Assembly: GCF_051859025.1 (NCBI RefSeq)
Contig: NZ_JBHYGL010000001.1
Span: 930,001-994,000, forward strand
Source of the DNA: Falsiroseomonas sp051859025
GTDB lineage: Bacteria > Pseudomonadota > Alphaproteobacteria > Acetobacterales > Acetobacteraceae
Direction: 5' to 3'
DNA: 64,000 bases
This document shows, piece after piece, positions 34,745 to 41,338 of this stretch. The notes beneath the pieces are model-generated. The model did no database searches. It was not told where the DNA came from and saw only the letters and a program-made list of their open reading frames with translations. Position 1 is the first letter of the stretch, and each line of letters begins with the position of its first letter. The position numbers and the translations under genes are program-made.

Positions 34745-35371
34745 TTAGGGCGGCCAGGGCTTCTCCACGAAGGCGAAGCCGCCCTGGCGCATCGTGGCGT
34801 AGTCGGAGAGCTTCACCTTCGGCAGCACCGCGAAACTGCGCTTCGCGCAGCTCGTGGCTTCGCGTTTCGCGAAGTCCCGCAGGCCGGGAATGAAGTTCTG
34901 CACGATCTCGTAGCCGCCGAGCCAGGCCAGCGGGCGCCCCTGCCTTTCCCGCACTGCGGGGTCCGGGTCTTCCAGCACCGGCCTGGCACGGCCGGCCCAG
35001 GCGCGCAGCGGCTGCGTCGTCACCACCCAGAACAGCGTGTCGCTGACCCCGAAATCGGGTGTCAGCGCGAGCTTCATGCGAAACATCTGGTTCATCCCGG
35101 TGCCGGCATCCTCGCCCCGGCCCAGGATGTCGAGGAAGGTCGAATCCGACATCCACCAGGGAGAGGTCAGGTTCTCCCAATCCTCGACCGGGTTTCCCAC
35201 CTTGTCGTGGGAATGGCCGAGCCGGACCAGGACCTTGCCCTTGGCGATCTTGGTTTCCTCGGGATAGGTGATGCCGCCCTGGAACCGGCCCTTCGCGGGC
35301 AGCCAGCCGCGCGCGTGGTCGCGGTTGACCTCACGCGCCGCGCCCTGGAACTGGTCATCATTGGCAGCCAT
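34745..35371 (-). CDS. Unrecognised 208-residue protein coupled to the ModA-like gene
   Basis: I do not recognise a family. The ATG at 35371 overlaps the stop of the ModA-like gene (TGATG), so the two are likely co-translated; a GTG at 35374 is an alternative. It has no signal peptide or membrane helix. Sequence features include a Trp-rich middle (WENLTSPWWMSDSTFLDILG, about residues 65-84), an acidic-then-hydrophobic stretch (DTLFWVVTTQPLRAWAG) and a single Cys in the C-terminal SCAKRSFAVLP. The many aromatic residues suggest a folded ligand-binding or structural domain. Confidence 0.65.
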   Translation of the reverse strand: MAANDDQFQGAAREVNRDHARGWLPAKGRFQGGITYPEETKIAKGKVLVRLGHSHDKVGNPVEDWENLTSPWWMSDSTFLDILGRGEDAGTGMNQMFRMKLALTPDFGVSDTLFWVVTTQPLRAWAGRARPVLEDPDPAVRERQGRPLAWLGGYEIVQNFIPGLRDFAKREATSCAKRSFAVLPKVKLSDYATMRQGGFAFVEKPWPP

Positions 35372-36123
35372 CACGCCCCCCGGAAGCCGATGCGTGCGTA
35401 AGCCGCCCGTGCGGCGTCGCCCGACAGCAGCGCCAGCAGCGCCCGCGCTTCCTCCCCGTCCTGCACGATGGCGGCGCGGTAGACGGTCCAGAGGTTCAGT
35501 GCCTCCGGCAGCAGGCCCACCAGTTGCACGCCGGGGCGGTCGATGATCTCGGTGGCCTGGCTGAAGGCCAGCGAAACCTCCCCCCGGCTCGCCATCGCGA
35601 CGCCTTCCACGCCGAAGGACACCAGGCGCAGCTTGGGGCGCAGCGCCTCCGTGAGCCCCAGCCTATCGATCACGGCGGCGACGTGCCGGCCGGCGGTGGC
35701 GCCGCGGGCGGGGTCGGCATAGGCGATGCTGTCGGCCGCCAGCAGCGCGGCGCGGAAGGCCTCCGGCGTCCCGATATCCGGCGCCGGGCGCCCGGCGGGG
35801 GCGGCGAGGCCGACGCCGGTGCGCCCGACATCCAGCGCGCCATCCGCGGGGCCGATGCCCCGCGCGCGGATGGCGGAAACGGCTTCCGCCGAGAGCAGCG
35901 TCACGGCGGGGCGTTCGCCGGCCAGGATTCGGTCGCGCAGCGCGCCGACGGTGTCGAAGGCGGCGGTCGGCACGGGGCGGCCGGTGGCGCGCTCGACCTG
36001 CTGCAATTCCTCCACCGCATGCTTGGTGGCGCCGGCGGCGAAGATGGCGGGCACAGTCTGGGCGCGGGCGATGCCGGGCAGCATCAGCAGCGGCGTGGCC
36101 AGCAGGGCGCGGCGAGACGGCAT
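35371..36123 (-). CDS. ModA-like periplasmic substrate-binding protein
   Basis: This 250-residue protein has a signal peptide (MPSRRALLATPLLMLPGIARA) and then a type II periplasmic-binding fold resembling molybdate-binding ModA: IFAAGATKHAVEELQQVERA, FDTVGALRDRILAGERPAV, and PEAFRAALLAADSIAYADPA. No ModB/ModC permease or ATPase genes are nearby, so binding of molybdate is not established; many such orphans bind other oxyanions or act as sensors. It follows a glycosyltransferase-like gene by 62 bases and overlaps the unknown gene after it by one base. Confidence 0.8.
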   Translation of the reverse strand: MPSRRALLATPLLMLPGIARAQTVPAIFAAGATKHAVEELQQVERATGRPVPTAAFDTVGALRDRILAGERPAVTLLSAEAVSAIRARGIGPADGALDVGRTGVGLAAPAGRPAPDIGTPEAFRAALLAADSIAYADPARGATAGRHVAAVIDRLGLTEALRPKLRLVSFGVEGVAMASRGEVSLAFSQATEIIDRPGVQLVGLLPEALNLWTVYRAAIVQDGEEARALLALLSGDAARAAYARIGFRGA

Positions 36124-36185
36124 GGCGTGGGTCCTCCCGTTTATTGCGGGGATCGTGCCACGGGCGCCGCCTGGCTGGAACCGCG

Positions 36186-36995
36186 CTATGCCGGGCGCAG
36201 ACGCTCGGCCAGCGCGCGCAGGCTCGGGGCCTCCAGCGCCGCGAAGGCGGCTTCCAGGGAGGCCGGCGGCGCGCCCTTCAGCAATTCATGCGCAGCCATC
36301 ACCCGGGCCGCATCCACGACCGGCGCCACGCCCCCCTGAAGCAGGCTGATCGAGACCTGGCGGGCGATGCGCAGCACGCGCTGTTCGGGGCTGTGCACCT
36401 CGTTCCGCACGAACTGCTTGATGAAGCGGCTGTGCTGGTAGCCGATGAACTGGTCGCTCTCCATCGTCACGGCGGCGGTCAGCGCGGGATCGTCGCGCAG
36501 CACCTGGTGCAGCAGGCGCTGGTCGTTCTCGACATCGTCCCAAGCGGGGGCGGCGCGCAGCGCCTTATCCGGGATGGCGTCGAACAGCGCGATCCAGCGC
36601 GCGGCGGCGATGCGCGTTTCCTCCCGCGCGAAGTTCCACAGGAAGATGCCGCTGTTGACGTCCCACGGGCCCCGCCCGGCGCCGGGCGGACCGATCATCG
36701 CGCTGCCGGCGTGGCGGGCCAGGTAGCCCGCGATGTCGAAGGACAGGTCCGCCACGAAGGCGTCCGCATCCAGGTAGATCGCCCAGCCCCGGAAGCCCGC
36801 CGCCAGCCGGTCCCGCAGGAAACCCAGGCGATTATAGGCGGCGTGCCAGGGGTGGTAGCCGCGGCGGATGCCGATGAAGGCTTCCAGCCTGATGCCGTGG
36901 CGGCGGCAGAATTCCCGGTTGGCCGGCAGGGTCGCCGACAGCATAGGGAAATAGGCATCCGCATCCGCGGTCTGGAACAGGACGGCATCGATCAT
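36186..36995 (-). CDS. Putative glycosyltransferase (DxD-containing, galactosyltransferase-like)
   Basis: This 269-residue protein looks like a GT-A fold sugar transferase: an N-terminal IDAVLFQTADADAYFPML, a GYHPWHAAYNRLGFLRDRL helix, then WAIYLDADAFVADLSFD with a DxD metal-binding motif near residue 78. It has DVNSGIFLWNFA and WDDVENDQRLLHQVLRDD, which recall the acceptor region of GMA12/MNN10-type galactosyltransferases. The ATG at 36995 follows the squalene-synthase-like stop by 19 bases; the frame is open further upstream but without conserved sequence. The sugar and acceptor are unknown. Confidence 0.75.
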   Translation of the reverse strand: MIDAVLFQTADADAYFPMLSATLPANREFCRRHGIRLEAFIGIRRGYHPWHAAYNRLGFLRDRLAAGFRGWAIYLDADAFVADLSFDIAGYLARHAGSAMIGPPGAGRGPWDVNSGIFLWNFAREETRIAAARWIALFDAIPDKALRAAPAWDDVENDQRLLHQVLRDDPALTAAVTMESDQFIGYQHSRFIKQFVRNEVHSPEQRVLRIARQVSISLLQGGVAPVVDAARVMAAHELLKGAPPASLEAAFAALEAPSLRALAERLRPA

Positions 36996-37014
36996 GGCGC
37001 GGAGCCTCCCACGA

Positions 37015-37833
37015 TCACAGCCGCCCCCGGAAGGCCGCCCAGGTGACGGCGATCCGGTCCGAGACACCGCGCGGCCGCGGCACTGGCTGCCCGGCGGCGA
37101 TCCGGCGCAGGTCCCGGCGCGCCAGCACGGCGGGCAGCGCGGCGGGCAGCGCGGCGCGGGGCAGGCCCTCCGCCATCGCCTTGGCGAGCATTCCGCCGCC
37201 TTCTTCCGCCAAAGCGCGGACCAGCGGCGCCGCGATGGCGGGTTCGGCCACCACGGCCTCTGTGATCAGGCCCGCTTCCGCCAAGGCATCGCGGGGCAGC
37301 AGGCAGCGGCCCTGGGCGGCATGGGCGGAGACGCTGCGCAGCACGCCCGAAAGCCCGTGCAGGGCGCCCAGGCGTTGCAGCAGCGGCAGGGATTCCGGGG
37401 GTGCGCCGGCCAGCCGTCCCGCCACCACGGCGAAGCCGCCGGCCCCGGCCCGCAGATAGGCGCCGAAGGCCTCCCGCGTCGGGACGCCTTCCTCCTCCGT
37501 CTCCGGCTCCCGCGCATCGACCAGGCCGAGCAGGTCATCCGCCGCCAGCGCGCCGGACACGATCGCGGCATGCAGCGGTGCCGCCACCTCATGCCGCCGT
37601 GCGGGCGCGCCCGCCGCCGCTTCCGCCACGGCGTCCCGCCACCATTGCAGGCGGATCAGCGCGGCGACGGGGTTGGTCGTCGCCTCCCGCGCCCGGGCCA
37701 GTTCGTGGTTAAAGGCGATCAGGCTGAAGAACGCCTCCCGCGCCTTTGCGGGCATGAAGATCGCGGTCAGGAACCGGTCCGGGTCATGCGCGCGGGCGAA
37801 GGCGGCGATCGGGGAAAGCGCGGGGGTGGCCAT
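37015..37833 (-). CDS. Squalene/phytoene synthase superfamily protein, non-catalytic (NDUFAF6-like)
   Basis: The 272-residue protein has the all-alpha squalene/phytoene-synthase fold: FLTAIFMPAKAREAFFSLIA, FNHELARAREATTNPVAALI and IRLQWWRDAVAEA. At the place of the first Asp-rich catalytic motif (DDxxD) it reads FNHELARAREA, so prenyl-diphosphate chemistry is unlikely. This pattern is typical of the bacterial relatives of NDUFAF6, a complex I assembly factor. The start at 37833 (MATPALSP) lies at the beginning of conserved sequence; a longer reading would run into the sodB promoter region. A role in respiratory complex assembly is inferred from family similarity. Confidence 0.8.
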   Translation of the reverse strand: MATPALSPIAAFARAHDPDRFLTAIFMPAKAREAFFSLIAFNHELARAREATTNPVAALIRLQWWRDAVAEAAAGAPARRHEVAAPLHAAIVSGALAADDLLGLVDAREPETEEEGVPTREAFGAYLRAGAGGFAVVAGRLAGAPPESLPLLQRLGALHGLSGVLRSVSAHAAQGRCLLPRDALAEAGLITEAVVAEPAIAAPLVRALAEEGGGMLAKAMAEGLPRAALPAALPAVLARRDLRRIAAGQPVPRPRGVSDRIAVTWAAFRGRL

Positions 37834-37885
37834 GGCGGCTTGATGAAGGTCCGACGCAACACGGGCAAGCGTCCTGCTGGCGTGG

Positions 37886-37914
37886 TTGACGCCTCCGGGC
37901 ACCACGCCTAGGTC
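37886..37914 (+). promoter_or_regulatory. Possible sodB promoter
   Basis: TTGACG (37886-37891), a 17-base spacer and TAGGTC (37909-37914) lie about 57 bases before the sodB ATG. The -35 is good but the -10 is weak. A small perfect hairpin (ACGCCGG-cct-CCGGCGT, 37917-37933) follows in what would be the leader. Confidence 0.35.
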
Positions 37915-37970
37915 AGACGCCGGCCTCCGGCGTGACACGGGGGCAAGAACCTCCAACGGGAGAGTCCCCC

Positions 37971-38609
37971 ATGCCCTTCAGCCTGCCGCCCCTTCCCTAT
38001 TCCACCAACGCCCTCGCGGGCCAGGGCATGTGCCAGGAGACGCTCGAGCTCCATCACGGCAAGCACCACAACGCCTATGTGACGGCGCTGAACGGCCTGA
38101 TCGAATCCAAGGGCCTGGCCGGCAAGACGCTGGAGCAGATCGTGGCGGAAGCCGGCAAGGCCGGTGCCGATGGCCTTCCCGTGCTGAACCAGGCCGGCCA
38201 GCACTGGAACCACATCCTGTTCTGGCAGGTGATGTCGCCCAAGGGCGGCGGCGACAAGCTGCCGGGCAAGCTGGCGGCGAAGATCGACAGCGACCTCGGC
38301 GGCCTCCAGGCCTTCAAGGACGCGTTCAAGCAGGCTGGCGTGACGCAGTTCGGCAGCGGCTGGGCCTGGCTGGTCATCGGCACCGACGGCAAGCTGAAGG
38401 TGACGAAGACGCCGAACGGCTCCAACCCCGTCGCGACCGGCGAAGGCACGCCGATCCTCGGCGTCGACGTCTGGGAACACGCCTACTACCTGGATTTCCG
38501 CAACGTCCGACCGAACTACCTCGACAACTTCCTGAACAAGCTCGTGGATTGGGAAGTCGTCGAGGGGCTGATGGACAAGGGCGGCCTGAGCAGCGGCCAG
38601 GCGGCCTGA
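37971..38609 (+). CDS. sodB: Fe/Mn-type superoxide dismutase
   Basis: This 212-residue enzyme converts superoxide to oxygen and hydrogen peroxide in the cytoplasm. The four metal ligands are in place: His in ELHHGKHHNAYV (about residue 27), His in QHWNHILFW (about residue 82), and Asp and His in DVWEHAYYLDFRN. QFGSGWAWLV favours the iron form but iron and manganese enzymes cannot be separated with certainty. The ATG at 37971 follows a GGGAGAG site. A strong terminator follows 20 bases after the stop, so the gene is probably monocistronic. Confidence 0.96.
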   Translation: MPFSLPPLPYSTNALAGQGMCQETLELHHGKHHNAYVTALNGLIESKGLAGKTLEQIVAEAGKAGADGLPVLNQAGQHWNHILFWQVMSPKGGGDKLPGKLAAKIDSDLGGLQAFKDAFKQAGVTQFGSGWAWLVIGTDGKLKVTKTPNGSNPVATGEGTPILGVDVWEHAYYLDFRNVRPNYLDNFLNKLVDWEVVEGLMDKGGLSSGQAA

Positions 38610-38631
38610 ACCCCACGGGGTTCTGGAATCG

Positions 38632-38660
38632 GGGCGCCGGAGCAATCCGGCGCCCTTTTT
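38632..38660 (+). terminator. Rho-independent terminator of sodB
   Basis: GGGCGCCGG, loop agcaat, CCGGCGCCC and then TTTTT form a perfect 9-bp stem and U-run, 22 bases after the sodB stop. Confidence 0.92.
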
Positions 38661-38667
38661 CGTGGGG

Positions 38668-39264
38668 TCAGCCGATGGCGGCGGCGGGCAGCACCACGGC
38701 GAAACGATCCGCCAGCTCCGCCAGCGCATGGCGATGGATCTGCGCCCCGCTGATCGCCCCGCCGCCCAGCGCATCCGGCAACGCCCGCGTCGCGCAGGCA
38801 TCATGCGGCACCGTCACCCGATAGCCGAGGTCGAGCGCTGCCCGCGCCGTGGAACTGACGCACATGTGGGTCTGGTAGCCCGCCACGATCAGCTCCTTGC
38901 GGCCGACCGCCGCCAGGCGCTGAGCCAGGTCGGTGCCCGCGAAGGCATTCGGCAGTGGCTTCTCCACCACCGCCTCGCCCTCCACCGGCGCGACCTCCGC
39001 CAGGATCGCGCCGCCCGCGGCGTCGCGGTCGAACAAGCCGCCCGGTCGGCCCTTATGCGCGACATGGATCACGACCGCGCCGCCGGCACGCGCACGGGCG
39101 ATCAGCCCGGCCAGGACGGGCAGCGATTCCTCGATTCCCTCCAGCGGCAGCCTGCCCGTGCGGTATTCGCCCTGCGCGTCGATCACCAGCAGCACGGCAT
39201 CGGCCAGCGCCGGCGGGGCCAGGCTGGCGCCGGCCATCTGCAGCAGGGTCCTGGGCTCGCTCAT
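38668..39264 (-). CDS. Isochorismatase-family cysteine hydrolase
   Basis: This is a 198-residue cysteine hydrolase of the isochorismatase superfamily. The catalytic residues can be placed: Asp in VLLVIDAQGEYRTG (about residue 29), Lys in VVEKPLPNAFAG and Cys in THMCVSSTARAALDLGYRVTV (about residue 142, split here). Members hydrolyse amides such as nicotinamide or ureido compounds; there is no siderophore gene near, so isochorismate itself is unlikely. The start at 39264 is the first ATG before the fold; an upstream extension is not conserved. It converges on sodB. Confidence 0.88.
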   Translation of the reverse strand: MSEPRTLLQMAGASLAPPALADAVLLVIDAQGEYRTGRLPLEGIEESLPVLAGLIARARAGGAVVIHVAHKGRPGGLFDRDAAGGAILAEVAPVEGEAVVEKPLPNAFAGTDLAQRLAAVGRKELIVAGYQTHMCVSSTARAALDLGYRVTVPHDACATRALPDALGGGAISGAQIHRHALAELADRFAVVLPAAAIG

Positions 39265-39362
39265 CGTCACGTCTCCTTCGGCTCGCGCTGCTTCTGCCAC
39301 CGGGGGCGCGGGCTGTCCCGCGCGCGGGGCGCATGCCTCCGAAGGGCCGCCATGCGGGCACG

Positions 39363-39393
39363 AAAAAGGGGGCGGACCTTGCGGCCCGCCCCC
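39363..39393 (-). terminator. Rho-independent terminator of yajC
   Basis: On the minus strand GGGGGCGG and CCGCCCCC pair around a 10-base loop and are followed by five T residues. It lies about 70 bases after the yajC stop. Confidence 0.8.
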
Positions 39394-39413
39394 TCGATAC
39401 CAACCCGGCGCTT

Positions 39414-39487
39414 TCAGGCCCTGGCGTCTCAGACGCCGTCAGGCCCTGGCGTCTGAGACGCCGTCAGGCCTTGGTGTCGGACGCCTT
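39414..39487. repeat. 25-base tandem repeat running into the yajC 3' end
   Basis: Copies at 39414-39438 and 39439-39463 match except at one base. A third, degenerate copy at 39464-39487 holds the yajC stop codon and final codons. Each full unit contains GGCGTCT-N-AGACGCC, a 7-bp inverted repeat around one base. The repeat lies between the yajC stop and its terminator. Confidence 0.8.
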
Positions 39488-39817
39488 GGTGTCGTTCGCG
39501 GGCTCCGGCGGCTTCACCACGCTGGCGATGGTGCCGCGCACCACGGTCACGCGCACGCCGGGTGCGATCTCGACCTCGATCTCGTCGCTGTCGTCCCGCA
39601 CCTTGGCGATGGTGCCGACGATGCCGCCGGCGGTGACGACCTTGTCGTTGCGCTTCAGCTGGCCGAGCAGCGCCCGGTGTTCCTTCATCTTCTTCTGCTG
39701 GGGCCGGATCAGCAGGAAGTAGAAGACCGCGAAGATCAGGATCAGCGGCAGAAGCTGCATGATCACGGCGGTGGTGCCGCCATCGGCGGTCTGGGCGTAG
39801 GCAGGCGAAATGAACAT
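39464..39817 (-). CDS. yajC: Preprotein translocase accessory subunit YajC
   Basis: YajC is a small membrane protein associated with SecDF in protein export. The 117-residue product starts MFISPAYAQTADGG, has one transmembrane helix (LLPLILIFAVFYFLLIRPQQ, residues about 23-42) with the diagnostic FYFLLIRPQQKK motif, then LKRNDKVVTAGGIVGTIAKV and a beta-rich cytoplasmic tail with RVTVVRGTIASVV. The last codons lie in a degenerate copy of a 25-base tandem repeat. The secD/secF genes that often follow are not here; an ATPase gene is divergent instead. Confidence 0.95.
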   Translation of the reverse strand: MFISPAYAQTADGGTTAVIMQLLPLILIFAVFYFLLIRPQQKKMKEHRALLGQLKRNDKVVTAGGIVGTIAKVRDDSDEIEVEIAPGVRVTVVRGTIASVVKPPEPANDTKASDTKA

Positions 39818-39927
39818 GGGGGCGGGTCCGGCTTTCTTGGGGCTTGCGCCGGGGTTGCGGCGCTTCGGCCCGCAACCTAGCCTCCGCCCCCTTTCCGTCA
39901 ATACGCTGCAGCACCGGGGCCACCGCC

Positions 39928-40794
39928 TTGACCGATCCGCACGCCCTCCTCCCCACCCTGACGCGCATCGCCGAGGCGCTGGAACGCCTGGCGCCCCCGC
40001 CGCCACCGGCGCCGAACCTGCACGGCGCCGATGCCTTCGTCTGGCATCCCGGCCCGCCCGCGCGCCTGGCGCCGGTCAAGCGCGTTTCCGCCGTGGATAT
40101 CGCGCTGCTCCAGGGCGTGGACCGGCAGAAGGGCCTGGTGCTGGAGAATACGCTGCGCTTCGCCCGCGGCCTGCCGGCCAACAACGCCATGCTCTGGGGC
40201 GCCCGCGGCATGGGGAAGTCATCCCTCGTCAAGGCCGCCCACCGCGCCGCGAACCGGGAGACGCCGGGCTGCCTGGCGCTGGTGGAAATCCAGCGGGAGG
40301 ATGTCCGCACCCTGCCCGAGCTGCTGAACACCCTGCGGGCACAACCGCGCCGCTGCCTGGTCTTCTGCGACGATTTGTCCTTCGAGCGTGAGGACGCCGA
40401 CTACAAGGCGCTGAAATCCGTGCTGGATGGCGGGATCGAGGGCCGCCCCGCCAATGTCCTGTTCTACGCCACCTCCAACCGCCGCCACCTCATGTCCCGC
40501 GACATGATCGAGAATGAGCGCAGCACCGCCATCAACCCCGCGGAGGCGGTGGAGGAGAAGGTCTCCCTCAGCGACCGCTTCGGGCTGTGGATCGGCTTCC
40601 ACAACTGCGACCAGGACACCTTCTTCGCGATGATCGAGGGCTATGCCGGCAGCTTCAACCTGCCGATCGGGCCGGAGGAACTGCGCAAGGCCGCCGTCGA
40701 ATGGTCCGTCACCCGCGGCGGGCGGTCCGGCCGTGTCGCCTGGCAGTTCGTGCAGGAGATGGCCGGGCGGCTTGGAGTCCGGCTGGACGGCTGA
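39928..40794 (+). CDS. DUF815 AAA+ family ATPase
   Basis: This 288-residue protein (from a TTG start) is a DUF815 P-loop ATPase of unknown role. It has the Walker A motif LWGARGMGKSSLVKAA near residue 90, a Walker B-like LVFCDDLSFE (about residue 150), NVLFYATSNRRHLMSRDM with a sensor-1 Asn, and NPAEAVEEKVSLSDRFGLW, all typical of the family. The start is uncertain: TTG at 39928 puts the N-terminus right at the conserved DPHALLPTL region, while an ATG at 39844 adds a basic non-conserved leader close to yajC. It is divergent to yajC. Confidence 0.88.
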   Translation: MTDPHALLPTLTRIAEALERLAPPPPPAPNLHGADAFVWHPGPPARLAPVKRVSAVDIALLQGVDRQKGLVLENTLRFARGLPANNAMLWGARGMGKSSLVKAAHRAANRETPGCLALVEIQREDVRTLPELLNTLRAQPRRCLVFCDDLSFEREDADYKALKSVLDGGIEGRPANVLFYATSNRRHLMSRDMIENERSTAINPAEAVEEKVSLSDRFGLWIGFHNCDQDTFFAMIEGYAGSFNLPIGPEELRKAAVEWSVTRGGRSGRVAWQFVQEMAGRLGVRLDG

Positions 40795-40937
40795 GCATGG
40801 CCGCCACGTGACGGGCTTCTCATGACGTGAAGCTTGCCCGATAAGTTACAGGAAAATCAGGAAAATCCGCCATTCATTGCGGATTTTCCCCCGGGTCTGT
40901 CGCCTGGGTGAATTCGCCGCATCCTTTGGACCACTGC
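40795..40937. other. Non-coding stretch with A/T-rich direct repeat and hairpin
   Basis: After the DUF815 stop there is a locally A/T-rich patch in otherwise GC-rich DNA. It holds CAGGAAAAT twice in tandem (40849-40866) and a perfect 11-bp hairpin GGAAAATCCGC / GCGGATTTTCC (40860-40870 with 40879-40889, 8-base loop). It may end the DUF815 transcript or be part of a small RNA; no clear U-run follows on the plus strand. Confidence 0.6.
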
Positions 40938-40938
40938 C

Positions 40939-41259
40939 TTGCATCGTCCTCACGCAAGCGAGAGCGTGCCCGGGCGCGCCCTCTTCGCCATGGTGGCGAT
41001 ACGCCCAGGCGCCGGTTTCCAAAGGATCACGGCCTTGATGGCTGCCCTCTACGCCCCCTTCGGCATGATCTTCGGGTTGATGGGCCGCTACCCCTGGCCC
41101 ACGGTCATCGCCTGCGCCATCGGCACGCCGCTCGGCTTCTTGAGCGGCCATGACAATGTCGGCGTGACCTTCGCGATGGTGGGGTCCATCGTGCTGGTGT
41201 GGATCGATGAGTCCAGCAGCCCCCGCGCCATCGACGAAGGCGTCGCCGCGGGCGATTGA
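40939..41259 (+). CDS. Small membrane protein of unknown function
   Basis: A frame of up to 106 residues with two hydrophobic segments: about residues 35-55 (AALYAPFGMIFGLMGRYPWP) and about 75-90 (VGVTFAMVGSIVLVWIDE). The start is not secure. An ATG at 41038 (MAALYAP, 73 residues) begins right at the first membrane segment and is plausible. I do not recognise the family. Codon bias in the membrane part resembles neighbouring genes, and a hairpin follows the stop, which supports it as a real gene. Confidence 0.5.
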   Translation: MHRPHASESVPGRALFAMVAIRPGAGFQRITALMAALYAPFGMIFGLMGRYPWPTVIACAIGTPLGFLSGHDNVGVTFAMVGSIVLVWIDESSSPRAIDEGVAAGD

Positions 41260-41268
41260 GGCCGGAGA

Positions 41269-41291
41269 CCGGGCGCCAGGACGGCGCCCGG
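41269..41291. terminator. Hairpin between the small membrane protein gene and serS
   Basis: CCGGGCGCC, loop aggac, GGCGCCCGG forms a perfect 9-bp stem in the convergent gap. No strong U-run follows, but it sits where both transcripts should end. Confidence 0.6.
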
Positions 41292-41338
41292 CCCTTCCCG
41301 CGCCCAGGGCGTGAAAACGCCGGTCCCGGTGTGTCCCG

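Noticed and set aside
37015..37833. Phytoene or squalene synthase for carotenoids or hopanoids
   Set aside because: The first Asp-rich catalytic motif is missing and no carotenoid or hopanoid genes are adjacent.
38668..39264. Siderophore-pathway isochorismatase
   Set aside because: There are no ent/dhb genes near. The protein is better described as a general cysteine hydrolase of the superfamily.
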